Assembly: GCA_000320545.1 (NCBI GenBank)
Contig: ADNK01002101.1
Coordinates: 1-40,829, forward strand
Direction of reading: 5' to 3'
Origin: Bigelowiella natans CCMP2755
Lineage: Eukaryota > Cercozoa > Chlorarachniophyceae
DNA: 40,829 nt
In this document: positions 9,943 to 20,930 of the stretch, piece after piece
Position numbering within the stretch: the stretch's first letter is position 1
How the letters are laid out: each line of letters starts with the position of its first letter
Made by a program: the position numbers and the translations under genes
The notes under the pieces: generated by a model
What the model was told of the DNA's origin: nothing
Databases searched by the model: none
The model's input: the letters and a program-made list of their open reading frames with translations, nothing else

Positions 9943-10275
9943 CTAAAGCGCCGCAAAGCGTACCAGAACGGTTTCTTGTGAGTCAGTCTGCCAATTAAAG
10001 AGACGTACCATACTATCAGAACGCTCAGCAAAGCAAGCTGTTTCAAGCACAAGTTGTATCAATACCTCTGAATCCTCTTTAGTGCAACTCTGAGGACAAA
10101 AATACACGTGAATTTCATTTGAAAATGGGCACAAAGGTTGAATTTTTCTCTTGTATTCAGGTACTCTCTCTACACGAGAGGGGAAAGATAAAGTCTGAAT
10201 TCCACTTCTCTTGAATTTTGGTGTCCAAAAGACCCGCTGCTCCAAGATGATTTTACCGAAAGCGAGCTCTCCCAC
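9943..10275 (-). CDS. Possible upstream exon of the TRAF-HMG gene, or small separate gene
   Basis: A 110-codon open stretch on the minus strand contains PLCPFSNEIHVYFCPQSCTK and MVRLFNWQTDSQETVLVRF. It begins with GTG just after an in-frame TAG, so it is probably entered by splicing rather than started here. A usable donor (GTACGC after ...QETVL) would let it join exons nearer 9645; if not spliced it ends at TAG 9943. I do not recognise the sequence. Between it and 9645 another candidate exon (ANSVVSLEISSVIAPTESAT, near 9815-9750) is visible but not joined. Confidence 0.4.
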   Translation of the reverse strand: MGELAFGKIILEQRVFWTPKFKRSGIQTLSFPSRVERVPEYKRKIQPLCPFSNEIHVYFCPQSCTKEDSEVLIQLVLETACFAERSDSMVRLFNWQTDSQETVLVRFAAL

Positions 10276-10662
10276 CGGATACTATCCTGTAATCATCGGA
10301 TGTTCTCTTCATGCAGCGACATTCGAACTCTTTTGTAGGCTTCCGTTTCCGATCATTTTTTGTCTTGGTTTTTCGGGAGATGGTCCGGTTTATGTCTGGC
10401 GATTATACCAAAAATAGAAAAACGAGGCTGAAAATACCTAAAACTGACCCCCTGTAGTGTTGTAAAGGACTGTTTTGGGCGAAGAGCCCAGAAGGGCAGA
10501 CACAAGCCGGCTGGTATGAGTAGCTGCCTCTGACTACCACGGCCCTAACCCCCTGTTTTGCAGATTGCCGATGATAGGCGCGTGGGGATATGGCCCAGCC
10601 AAAAGGTCGAGTGAACTCTGAAATATTTCCAGCAGTGACTGCAGACGATAAGATAGGTGATA
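10276..10662. promoter_or_regulatory. Divergent intergenic region between the TRAF-HMG and FKBP15-like genes
   Basis: About 390 bp separate the outermost coding evidence on the minus strand from the proposed ATG on the plus strand. It must hold both promoters if the gene models are right. I see no TATA box or other clear motif; a GC-richer stretch lies at 10460-10560. Confidence 0.35.
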
Positions 10663-13600
10663 ATGCTTGGATATGTCAGGAGGCCTAACCCGACCAGCCG
10701 GAGTGTCATCACCCTGCATGTCGCCTTCGTACAGGCATCGTGCATCAGCACCACAGCTAACGTCAACCTGGGGTAGGTATATGTGATGTCATTTTCGAAT
10801 GATTTCGAAGCGTATCTTCTCCTACTAATTTCCCACTTGACGTATTCTTAGGCGAAAGGGGCTAGCTATACTGGAGTCCAGCCCAATTACCAAACCTCTT
10901 CAAAAGCGTGCTGGAACTAAAGCATACGAACAACAGCTCCAGGAGGCTAGAGTACAATACAAAATTGTGATCTATGATCCATCAACAAAGCGCCAACAGG
11001 TAGTATATTCCACTGCATGCCGAACCCGTCAAGGGTGTTGTTTCTTATAAGCGATACCCACCTACGCACCCGATGCTGCTGGCTGAATTTTCAGGTCGCC
11101 GTTAGTATTACTCCTAACTTCCACTTTGTGGTGAAGAAAGGCTGCCAGAAGGCCATGATGTACATGGATTCTTCCAATAGGTTCACACCTGCGTCCATGT
11201 GGTGTGCTGAGGGGAAGTTGTGAAAGCGGTGACAATTGCAAAAATATTCTTAGGCGTTGGACGATCAACTTTCATTCCGACGAGGACTTGGATGAGTTTT
11301 GTATCCGTTTGGCTCTTGTACGAAATGCTGTCACCAATTGTAGAAAGCCGCCAAATGAAAGGTCTACAACTAAAATTTTAAATAGGTCAAGGTGGGGGGA
11401 GCACTGAAACTTTGCTGTCTGTTGTTTCTGGTGTGCACGCAGAGAACTTATTGTACAGGACGTAGCATCTGGTTCTGAGGAAGACCAGATGGTCACTTAT
11501 TTCCCTCCCAATAAATAATCCACCCCCCTCATCATATGATCGTGTTATTGCATGCATTTGCACTTTTAATTATTGTCATCATCTCGTGGTTAGGGGGTCA
11601 CTGTTGGTTGCACAATCAAGATTTGTTTCAAGCTTTGGAAGGTCTCGAGTTCCTAATTGTTTGGCTGGCCATCGTGCACTTATTGCTTTCTCGCGAATCA
11701 TCGCATCTTTCTGGGTCTAGATTGACTCCAAACATAGGTGTACTCTTGGCTCGCTAATCGCCTCGAGCCAGAAGCACAAGCTGCATATCAACCCCGGGGA
11801 TGAACCCTTCACCAAGATTGACATGAAGGCGTCACCATCGGAGCAATCTGGATCCTCCTGGATTCCCAAGGGGATGGAGTTGGGAGTTCTGGGCCTTACA
11901 AAGAATGCAAGGTACGAGTAATATCTTCCACTAGAAAGCTCGAGTTCCCAGAAGTTGTTTCAATAGCATTGTTGATATCTGGATATATGTGCAGGAGAGT
12001 TCTGGTCATTCCACCCGATTTAGCAGTCGTATCAGGTGGAGTCAGCCATCATGAAGCATGTCCTCTCCTGATTTGCGACGATGATGACTTCCCTTTATCT
12101 TATGGTACCTGCTTCCCTTGTTCCACGGTCATCAGACTCGAATAGCTACTCCGACATTGATCCCAAGAATGCAGCTACGGCGAAAACGCTAGTAGCCTTT
12201 GTGCGTTTGTTGTCCGTCAAACATAAGAAGGTGTCTAAATCTATGTTTTTGTTACTATGTGCGCGTGATATATTCCTGGTTCGGGCATTAATAATCCGCT
12301 CATGTTGTTCCACAGCACTCCTCTTCCTCCGATGCAAAGGCGAAGAAGCGAAAGGAGAGGAGGTGGTTGATTAGTTAATAAGGAGACGTAGATGGTGATG
12401 ATGATGATGATGAATCAAAATTACATGCTATCGAGTAGTTCATAATACAGAAATCATCCTCATCATCGTCATCACCGCCATCATCACCATCATTATCCCA
12501 CATCTTCGCCACTATGAAATCCTTTTGAACGACGTCGCAGTAAACACTACCACGTTCCAGTTTTCATCGAGATAACAGCCCTCTCTTCACACAAGAATTT
12601 CCCCCCCTCATGACAAGCAGAGAGATGTATGCATATTTATATTCTATTGCTGCTTTCCCCGAGTGTGAACATGGCATGATGGTGGTTGTAGGAAGAGTAA
12701 AAAGGCTGCTGCTGCTGCTGCTAGTACGAGTGGTGATGCAGTGCCTTCAGCAGCGACACCACTACCAACATCATCACCGGCTAATTATTCTCCACAAGAG
12801 GATGGTGATGTCGCCCCAGACGACAACGTCAAACACGGGCAAGAAATAGAGGTTGATAATAATGAAGAGCAGGAGGAAGAAGAAGAGAAAGGGCATGACG
12901 ACGACAAAATAGGGTCATCATCCATCGAGCATGAAGACAATACCGGTAGCTTCACTGCCAAACAACGCATTTTAAATCGAGTTCGCAGGCAATCACGGTC
13001 AGCTTCAGAGGTATCTCTTTCTGATCATACACGATTTTGATGATGATGATGATAATGATGATGAAGAGGATGATGATGATGATGATGCCTATTCATTATG
13101 CCATTGAAACAACATCGTACCTGCTCCCCTCCTTGTCGTCATTCTACTACTTCGGCAGGTCTCGGTGCAATCAATTGGAGACATAATGCATGCGATGAAA
13201 AGCAGAGGTGATGAGAGGAAAGCGTCAACACCGACCACTAGTAACATCGAAAATGATCGCGGTAATGATGGTGGAGGGGCTGGCTTACTAGCACTTGCCT
13301 TGAGACGAGCGGAAATGATGGGAGTCCGGACACAAATTCATTTGGATTCGGAGGAAGAGGAGGGGCTTGGAGATGACTTCGAAACAGCCGTCGCATCGTT
13401 GACAGATGTGAGGCAGGCGAAGGAAACGATTCTTCTTCTAAGCCACATCGTAGCAAACCAGGCCAGGGAGCAGAATCCGCCGATGATGTATAGCAAAGTA
13501 GAGGGCGTTCTTCGCCAGTTCTACAAGAAAGTCACCACGGACATGAAGCAGCAGGCGGCGGCTGAAGGAAGCCCTGGCCGTAATACGAGCGGTAGCAATT

Positions 13601-13710
13601 GGAAAGAATCTAGCTACAAGGGTGACGAGGTGGTAAGCATCGTGAAGAAAAATTTACGAGATGCAAATGAAAAATTGAAGACTATGATGCTCAACGAAAA
13701 TTGTCCTTAA
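10663..13710 (+). CDS. FKBP15/FKBP133-like protein: WH1-like domain, FKBP domain, Ser/acidic C-terminus
   Basis: Exons: 10663-10772 (start uncertain), 10852-10999, 11095-11180, 11254-11361 (end ambiguous), 11443-~11490, ~11738-11911, 11995-~12100, probably one near 12315-12350, 12692-13010, 13159-13710. The first segment (YKIVIYDPSTKRQQVAVSI, FHFVVKKGCQKAMMYMDSSN, RWTINFHSDEDLDEFCIRLA) matches the WH1/EVH1-like N-terminus of FKBP15, a protein linked in animals to actin and early endosomes. An LIVQD lead-in and GMELGVLGLTKNA / RRVLVIPPDLAV then give the FKBP fold, with VI.GWE..L.GM..G.KR.L.IPP as the family pattern. The Trp of the drug-binding pocket is Met and the Tyr of LAYG is Val, so isomerase activity may be weak or absent. 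The last two exons are acidic and Ser-rich, then helical (ILLLSHIVANQAREQNPPMM). Phase is verified for exons 1-4, across the 11912-11994 intron and across the last intron; the middle of the FKBP domain is not fully resolved. Confidence 0.75.
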
Positions 13711-14524
13711 CAATGCTGTTGAACATCACCAAGAGCGAGTGGATATGAGGCGGGCTAGCGGGTGGAGACTGTGCATATTAGCTGTGACGTGCACATGTAG
13801 AGTGTCGTCACAGAGCTGTGTGCTGTCATCTAGGCATACTTACGTGCAGCATGCATGGCTATCTATCGAATACTTTTTACAGGTGTTTTTGTCGGGTTGA
13901 TGCTCATGCTGTTTGCGATAATTTATTAATTAGTTTAACAAATTCGTGGATTCTATTCTAGCATTATAGCGCCGTGTAGTCCTCAACTACTAGTCCCTCC
14001 GTCGTGCCACGCGCGCGTGAATTACACACCGCCATGCAAGACGTTGTCAGGCTAGCAGGTCCTGCGTACGGTGAACCTTTGATGACTATGATAGAAGCTT
14101 TGTTCTGTCCATAAGAGCTAGAGAGGTAGTCCGTGAAACCATGCTTATTGTGATCGTGCACAATGAGGGTTTCAGCATGGCGGGCGGACTATGTTATCTA
14201 GTCATGATTATGCATGTGCACAAGTTCTTGAAAACGCACCCCCCTCGAGTAGCCCGCCAATTATTAGCCAAGCTGCAATTGCATGTGCATACGTAAAATG
14301 TCGTCTAGGACACAATAAAAGGAAACGCAGCAGCTATGTAATAGTTTAACGAGACTGAATGCCAATACACAATTATGATCAATAACATCTCCAACCTCAC
14401 TCCATGCTACTATAAAAAGCAAATGTGTGCCTTGGATCTAGATTTGCACGTTGCGATACGTACATGCTGCTTGTATGAATAAATTAATTCGTGTATTCTA
14501 CATTATAAATATTCTATATAACAT

Positions 14525-14563
<39 letters not shown>

Positions 14564-14720
14564 GTGTGTGTGTGTGTGTGCGTGTCCATATCTTGGTGCG
14601 AGGCGTGCATATATCCATTATTCATTCAACACATTGTATTTTTTAAGAAATCTCAAGACATAGGCAGCACGTCGAGGCTGCAGATTCAAAGGTCAGATTC
14701 AAAGATCATCATGATGGCGT
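13711..14720. other. Convergent intergenic spacer
   Basis: About 1 kb between the 3' ends of the FKBP15-like gene (plus) and the OPR gene (minus). It contains a (TA)n(GT)n microsatellite at 14529-14580 and AT-rich DNA suited to 3' ends on both strands. No open frame with splice sites or recognisable motif was found. Confidence 0.6.
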
Positions 14721-15376
14721 CTACACTACTAGTGCTCTGTGCAGTGCTAGCACTAGACGACGATCAGGGTCAAAGTCGAGTCTCGCAAATGCCCACATTA
14801 GCACACGTGCCATTTCTGGCGTGAAGTCCTTGCTTACGGTGACGGCACGCCTCTGCAGCACATTCCGCGTATCCTCCCCCATATCACGTTCCATCACGGC
14901 AAATGCCCAGAAAGCTGTCGCGATTTCGTTTGGCGAGTACTTGTTGATATCCGAGACGATACGCGCTTCAAAGGACTCGAGAGCGCCCTTCGGCATGTTG
15001 TGGTTTAATCGGGCAATGGCTGACAGCACGTCAGGGACATCCCTTGGGAGATAGTTGTCGCAGGAGCCTTCAGCAATGGCGAGAACCCTCTTCACTAATT
15101 CTCCAAATTTGGTTGAAGCTTGAACAGAATCTATCAACACCGTGGATGGGGGGAGGTATGCACTACCGCTCAGAAATTCCTCGTCGGCGTTCTCCTCGCT
15201 GTCAACTAATTTCGTACGAATCTTGGCAAAAGCCCAAAGCAGGTCAGCTGTGCGTCTGTTTGATGAGGACGAGGAATGGAAGGAGGAGGGGGGGAAACCG
15301 ATAAGTCAGTGACAGTGATGGAACATTTCAGAAGGACTGACAACGACGATGATATTAAAAAAAACCAACACACACA

Positions 15377-15430
<54 letters not shown>

Positions 15431-15814
15431 GAATTACAGTGATAGGCCCTCAGATTTTGGACACAACTTACCTTTTCTGCTAGGACTATTTCATGATTAA
15501 CACCATCGTCATTATCACCATAATCATCACCATTATCACCATTATCATTATCCTCTCCTGATTGCTACTACTCCTACTACTACTACGACTACTATTTCTA
15601 CTACATCCACCATAAAAAACTACTATATGCACACTAATCGGAGCGATAAACAGTGGTAAATATCGTAGTATATCATCATTCACCACCAACCTAGGTGTCA
15701 GGCTGCCTACATCAAAATGACACGAAAAGGCCTCGAGGAACTCCATTCCGGGACTTACAGAGAGCTGCACTAGCCGGAAGAGAATCTTGCAAGGGCATCA
15801 CAAGCAATGAATAA

Positions 15815-15855
<41 letters not shown>

Positions 15856-15928
15856 CCTTCTCCCATCCAACCTCCAATAACAATTATATCGTTGACTCCA
15901 TCTCACTTTACTCAGAATAGCGTTTATA

Positions 15929-15971
<43 letters not shown>

Positions 15972-16203
15972 GTAGTAGTACCGGCTGCATTTGCTGCGCT
16001 TGCTCGCCTGGCACCACTGCAATGCTCTGCTTCTCCAGACCTGCAAGTACTGAGGGCATCACCTAAGAGAAGAAGTAGTATGATTATGAGATTCCGCCCT
16101 TCCGGCGGTTTTTGACATTTATTTGGCCATTGAGCAAAAAGATTGTGTCGCACGCACGGACCGTTATAGCATTATTGTGTTTATCCTGTAAGAGGCGTGC
16201 TCA

Positions 16204-16263
<60 letters not shown>

Positions 16264-17163
16264 AGAGAGGAAAAGGTGGGGATGCATAGTATCCTCCGAA
16301 GAGTGTCTCCATCTTCTTGGGCGACGGCATCATCATGATGATGTTGAAGCGACTGCTACTACTACTACTACTACTACTACAACTACTTCTACTATTACCT
16401 CTATGTCAAGCATGGTGAGACCCTTCAGGAAATCTCCTATCTCTTTCCCTCCAAATTTGTCCACGATGTTCTTCTCCCCTGCTCGCAGTTGCAGCTCCAT
16501 CGAGATTGCCTCTATTAAGCAGGATGTTTTGCCGCCTGCATAGTCGGTACCTCCCTCTATTCTCCTAGTACCGTCATCATCCTCCTTTTCCTTGAAATCC
16601 TCCTTATAACTTCTTGCAGCACCATCGCCACGTTTGTATTCTTCATCAAGATTATCACCGTCGTCCTCGTCATTGTCGTCTTCACTCGGTGGTGTTGATG
16701 TTGATATCGTTGTTGTTGATGACGATGATGAGGAGGATGATGATATTAAGTTTTGTCCCTGCAAGTCGCAAACGGTAGCCCAGATTCTCCCCAGCGCCCA
16801 CATCGCCCTGGCAATGTCGGCGGGCTGAAATTCCACAAGTCTCTCCCTCACACTTCTGTGCACTGCCGTCAGAAACTCCTCGCCAGGAACAATCCTTAGC
16901 TTAGCGTATGCCCATAAGAAGCGTGAAATGGTGCTCGGGCTCAGACTGTGGCTATGGCAACCGTTGCTGTTGTTGCTGTTGCTCTCTGCTACAATTGCTG
17001 TTTCTGCATCCATCACGTTGGTGCTTTCCAGGGCGCGTAATTCTAGCACCTTGAAGACGGAAGCCTCGATACCGTCCTTTGATCCAAAGCGAGCGTCCGT
17101 CGGAGTACCTGTTGTCGCGATAGGAAAAGCAGCCACCATCAATACATGTGCATGACTAACCGT

Positions 17164-17201
<38 letters not shown>

Positions 17202-18409
17202 AAGTGTATGGATATAAGTACACGCTGCTACTATTACGAATACTCCTCTTATAACAACTCAAAAATCAGTAACAACGGCCACCGATTCTGCCGAGTGCCC
17301 AGCCAATACTAGCAAGATGCTCTGGGACTGGCGCAGGGGTGAGATTCTCAAGGCGCTCACGAAATTCCTCCATAAAGCCGTCCCCCGGAGAATAGACGAC
17401 GCGAGCGAAGTTCTGCAGCATGCGAACAAGCGATTCAGATGTCCGGACAAAGGGGAGGAGCTCCTGCTCTCTGTCCTCAAAAGCCTCCATGGCCTCTGGT
17501 TGAGGCCTATGTCGCAACGCCCCGAACGCCCACAGAACCTGCAAACGGAGAGCATCGATGATAATGATTATGATGATAGTGATGATGATGATGATGACGG
17601 TGACGGACTATTCTCGGCTATCTTTTATTTTACAAAAACCCACGATAAACCAAAAGAGGCAGGATGAACTGTCACAACCCAATCCCCCCCCCCCCCCTTA
17701 ACCCCTTGCCAGATCCTGGCGACACATACACAAACACATACACATACACATAAACAAATGACACACACGCGCGCACGCGTACATGATCCAGGTCTTGGAG
17801 ATTGAGCTGAACGGTGTTGTGAGGGTGCTTTAGACGTGCCTCGGCTGCCTCCATTAATGCTTGCGTCACTTCTTGGCCTTGAGCTGATACTTCTGGCTGC
17901 CCTCGTTTTCCAATGCATTCGTTCAACTTCGCTACTGCCCAGAGAGAATTTGCAATTTCCTGCATCTTGAGATCGTTGATACTCGCCACCACCGCACCTT
18001 GGAGCGCTTCGATGGTCTCAGCTAACAAAGTTTCACTACTACCACTGTTGTAGTTGTCGTCGGCAGGGCCAGTCTCCGCATTCTTTCTCTCTGTTTCCAT
18101 CATCAGCTTCGTCGTTGCAGCCACTTGGGCAATACTTCTATTACTTTCACTGTCCGTCTTCTGAGTGTCGTCATAATTTAAGACAGCGTTTCCCTGTCCA
18201 ACTTCTTCCTCTTTTCTAGATATAGCAAAGGACGACGATCTTCCGATTCCGGATTTAGCAAGTGCCCATAAGATGTTGGCCATGGACTGCGGCCGATATT
18301 CATCAATATCAACCTTTATTCTCGTGAGCATGGCGTCCAACAAACGTAGGTTGGGCCGCATCTCCATTGTTGCATACGCCCACAGAGTATTGGCCACATT
18401 CTGTTTGTT

Positions 18410-18450
<41 letters not shown>

Positions 18451-19919
18451 AACTAAGTCAAACAGGGTGCAGTACCACATATGGTGCATACCTGGCCGTT
18501 GAAGGTGGCACTAATGTCTGCTGCCTGGTCCTGAATCTCCAGCAGCATTTTTCGAGAAGAGGGGTGAGAAAGCTTCGCTAAAGCCCAGAGTAGGTTAGCT
18601 ATACCTGATTAGAATAGTTGACAGGAAGAAGAATGACTAAGAACACGATCATCCCATCGGTGGTTTCAATTACCACAACGGTAAAATGAAAGAATGAGGT
18701 CAATAAATCAGAAGGCATGTAGCACATGGGTAGGGGAAACGACGCAACAAAGCCTGCTGTCGACACATGACCAAGAACTACTACCCTGTGCATTCAGCTT
18801 GAGCAGCATGACTTTATCCTGCAGCCTGCTGTCTAGCACCCCCCACTCTTCTGTACCAAACAGCAAAGGAGGAGGCCGATCCATGCCACCTCCATGTGTT
18901 GCGTCCGGGTATTTTTTCACGTGGTCAGGCATTCCTTTCAAGGGTGGAAGCCCATCGTTTCCCCCAATTCCCTCCTTTGCTTGCCTGTGTGGGGTCTTCT
19001 TCCCCCCCCATGTGCTCAGCTTGGCAATACGATGGAAGGCTGACACTACATTGATGTGGGTTAAGTGCTCATCGTAAAAGCGGCATATCTCCATTATTTC
19101 TGATATATTTCTAGAACCAGTGATCATCTGGTTGACTTTGAATGGTGAGGCCTTCCGAGGGAAGTGGTGACGGATCTGTGGTAGCGATTGACTTCCTGCT
19201 ACTGCTGCTGCTACTGCTTCGACTCCTACTGCACGCGCTAGTCCCTTGCGCGGCTGCATGGGAAGTATTAAGTTCGGAGAGAAGAGAGTGTAGTTTTTTA
19301 TAGAATAAAATATATCGTTCTTGGGTGCAGCCCATGGCCTGAATACACGCAGCAGAGTGAATAATGATAGAAGCGGCCACCTACAACAACAACAAGTAAT
19401 ATCAAGGAAACTTGAAGCACCTTAAGGACTCTGAGATCCTTCTGTATCGCCTCAGAAATTGGAGAGGGAAACGTAGATATTGCTGATTATGTGAACATGA
19501 GGGAGGAGCGCTGAATTTCTGCAGAGAAACTCCACTGTGTGGTAAGAGTGACGACCCCCCTTTGCCGGAAAGAGGCACGATTCTGTGACGGCGGTGGCCA
19601 CTGTTGCGTGAAACCCCTGGCCCTGCGAGAGCAGCAACACAAATAACCGCCACTTTCCATACCAGCCTCTCCATCCGAAAGTTGCTCATCAGCGAGATGA
19701 ACATCGCTGTGGTACCCCTCCCATGATTCCGAGGGGGCGATCGGCCATCCCGAGCACTTAGATCTGAAATTTGAGAATCTTAATTAGCAAAGGAAGAAAT
19801 GTTTACATAATTTATGTGGTACGACAACGAAATATCCCCGTCGCCCAAAACGTGTCCCTTTCATTTTTAATACCGTTCTTAGCAGAGACGGCCTCCATCA
19901 GACAATCACGGGGATTCAT
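14721..19919 (-). CDS. OPR/HPR-type helical-repeat protein, probably organellar RNA-binding (~1130 residues)
   Basis: Eleven exons in phase: 19919-19874, 19763-19421, 19380-18785, 18604-18492, 18400-17783, 17538-17283, 17108-16399, 16062-15982, 15785-15691, 15479-15472 (8 nt), 15247-14721; summed length 3393 nt, exactly 1131 codons with TAG. About twelve copies of an [IM]A..LWA.AKL-type motif occur, among them IANLLWALAKLSHP, VANTLWAYATMEMRP, EIANSLWAVAKLN, ISRFLWAYAKLRIVP, IARAMWALGRI, ADLLWAFAKI, IATAFWAFAVM and ARVLMWAFARLDFDP. This is the repeat of OPR/heptatricopeptide and FAST-like proteins, which act on mitochondrial or plastid RNA in algae and apicomplexans. No RAP domain follows the last repeat. 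Near residue 46 MERLVWKVAVICVAALAGPG resembles a signal or targeting sequence, so translation may really begin at M36 or M46; a further 5' exon (~20150-19967) is possible. A Ser/Asp/Glu-rich insert lies in exon 7. Confidence 0.85.
15367..15426. repeat. Compound (CA)n(GA)n microsatellite in an OPR intron
   Basis: Lies in the intron downstream of the 8-nt microexon; on the transcript it reads (CU)n then (GU)n. Confidence 0.95.
15472..15479 (-). other. Predicted 8-nt microexon of the OPR gene
   Basis: CAGAAAAG lies between a TAG acceptor and a perfect GTAAGT donor. Including it converts phase 2 (end of the exon at 15691) to phase 1 (start of the exon at 15247) and gives ...SLTPSRKADLLWAFAKI, a proper repeat junction. 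A 14-nt version (15485-15472) starting at the preceding AG keeps the same phase. Confidence 0.6.
15816..15968. repeat. (GT)n and (TA)n microsatellites in an OPR intron
   Basis: GT tract 15816-15852 and TA tract 15924-15968 share the 196-nt intron between 15785 and 15982. Confidence 0.95.
16205..16257. repeat. Compound (GT)n(GA)n microsatellite in an OPR intron
   Basis: In the intron 16063-16398; on the transcript (CU)n then (CA)n. Confidence 0.95.
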
Positions 19920-20189
19920 GAAGATCGACAACTGTGAAAAATGAAATTCTGCCGATTATCGGGTGTAGATACAATACCGGGATTGTTGGTAGTAACGGTG
20001 AGTCCGCAATTTGGAATCATGCACATGTCGCTGTGGCTGACAATGATGCCACCTCCACGGAGTAGATAATTGTTCTTTTCCTCAGCGAAGGATTCCTGCG
20101 GCTTTCCCCGGACTTGGAAGTTTCTGTTTGGCTTTCTACCGAGTTTAATCAAAGGCTGAGAACATCAAGTTCAAGTACGAGCGGCTTCT
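19920..20189. promoter_or_regulatory. Divergent promoter region between the OPR and REJ-receptor genes
   Basis: 270 bp separate the two proposed ATG codons. If an extra OPR 5' exon at ~20150 is used, only about 40 bp remain. No TATA-like motif stands out. Confidence 0.4.
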
Positions 20190-20882
20190 ATGCTGCACGC
20201 AGTGGCTTTGTTCTTGCTGCTCATTTCAATCCATGCTTCGCCTGAGATTGGAGAAGTTGGTTCTGTTGACGTTGGAGAAAATGTCGTAACTGTGCCGTTG
20301 CAGCGCGAATATAGCAGCCCTGTGGTCATTTTAGGGGATCCCAGTTACAGTCAATATCCCCAGTTCTTCTGTTTTAGAATCACTTCCATCAACTCGACCT
20401 CCTTTTCTGTGAAAGCTGTTAGTGACTCTTCTGGCAGTATCACCGCAGAGCCAATGCAATACATGGTGTTAGAAGCGGGGCAGCATCTGCTCGGGAGCGT
20501 CAAGATTGAGGCTGGAATTTATGATGGCACATCTCTAGCCAACACAGTCACATTTGGGACTCAATTCAGCTCTACCCCTCTCGTTATACCATCTATTATG
20601 TCCAACAATTACAATGGATTCCAGCACATGCGAGTGACCAGTGTTCGCTCCAGTAATGCGACGTTTCAGTTTGAGACTGTCTCTGGTTCCGGTGTAACCG
20701 ACAATCCAAACATCGAAACCATAGGGTTGGTACACTATCACAATGCTGCTGCTGCTGCTGCTGCGAAAACAAAAGCCAGCCAATATTCAAAACCATTTAG
20801 AGTAGAGTCACATTTCTAATGGAACCAATTCCATCAATATTGGATTGTGATGATATTGTAAATTCTTCCCCCCCTCTCTCTC

Positions 20883-20930
<48 letters not shown>

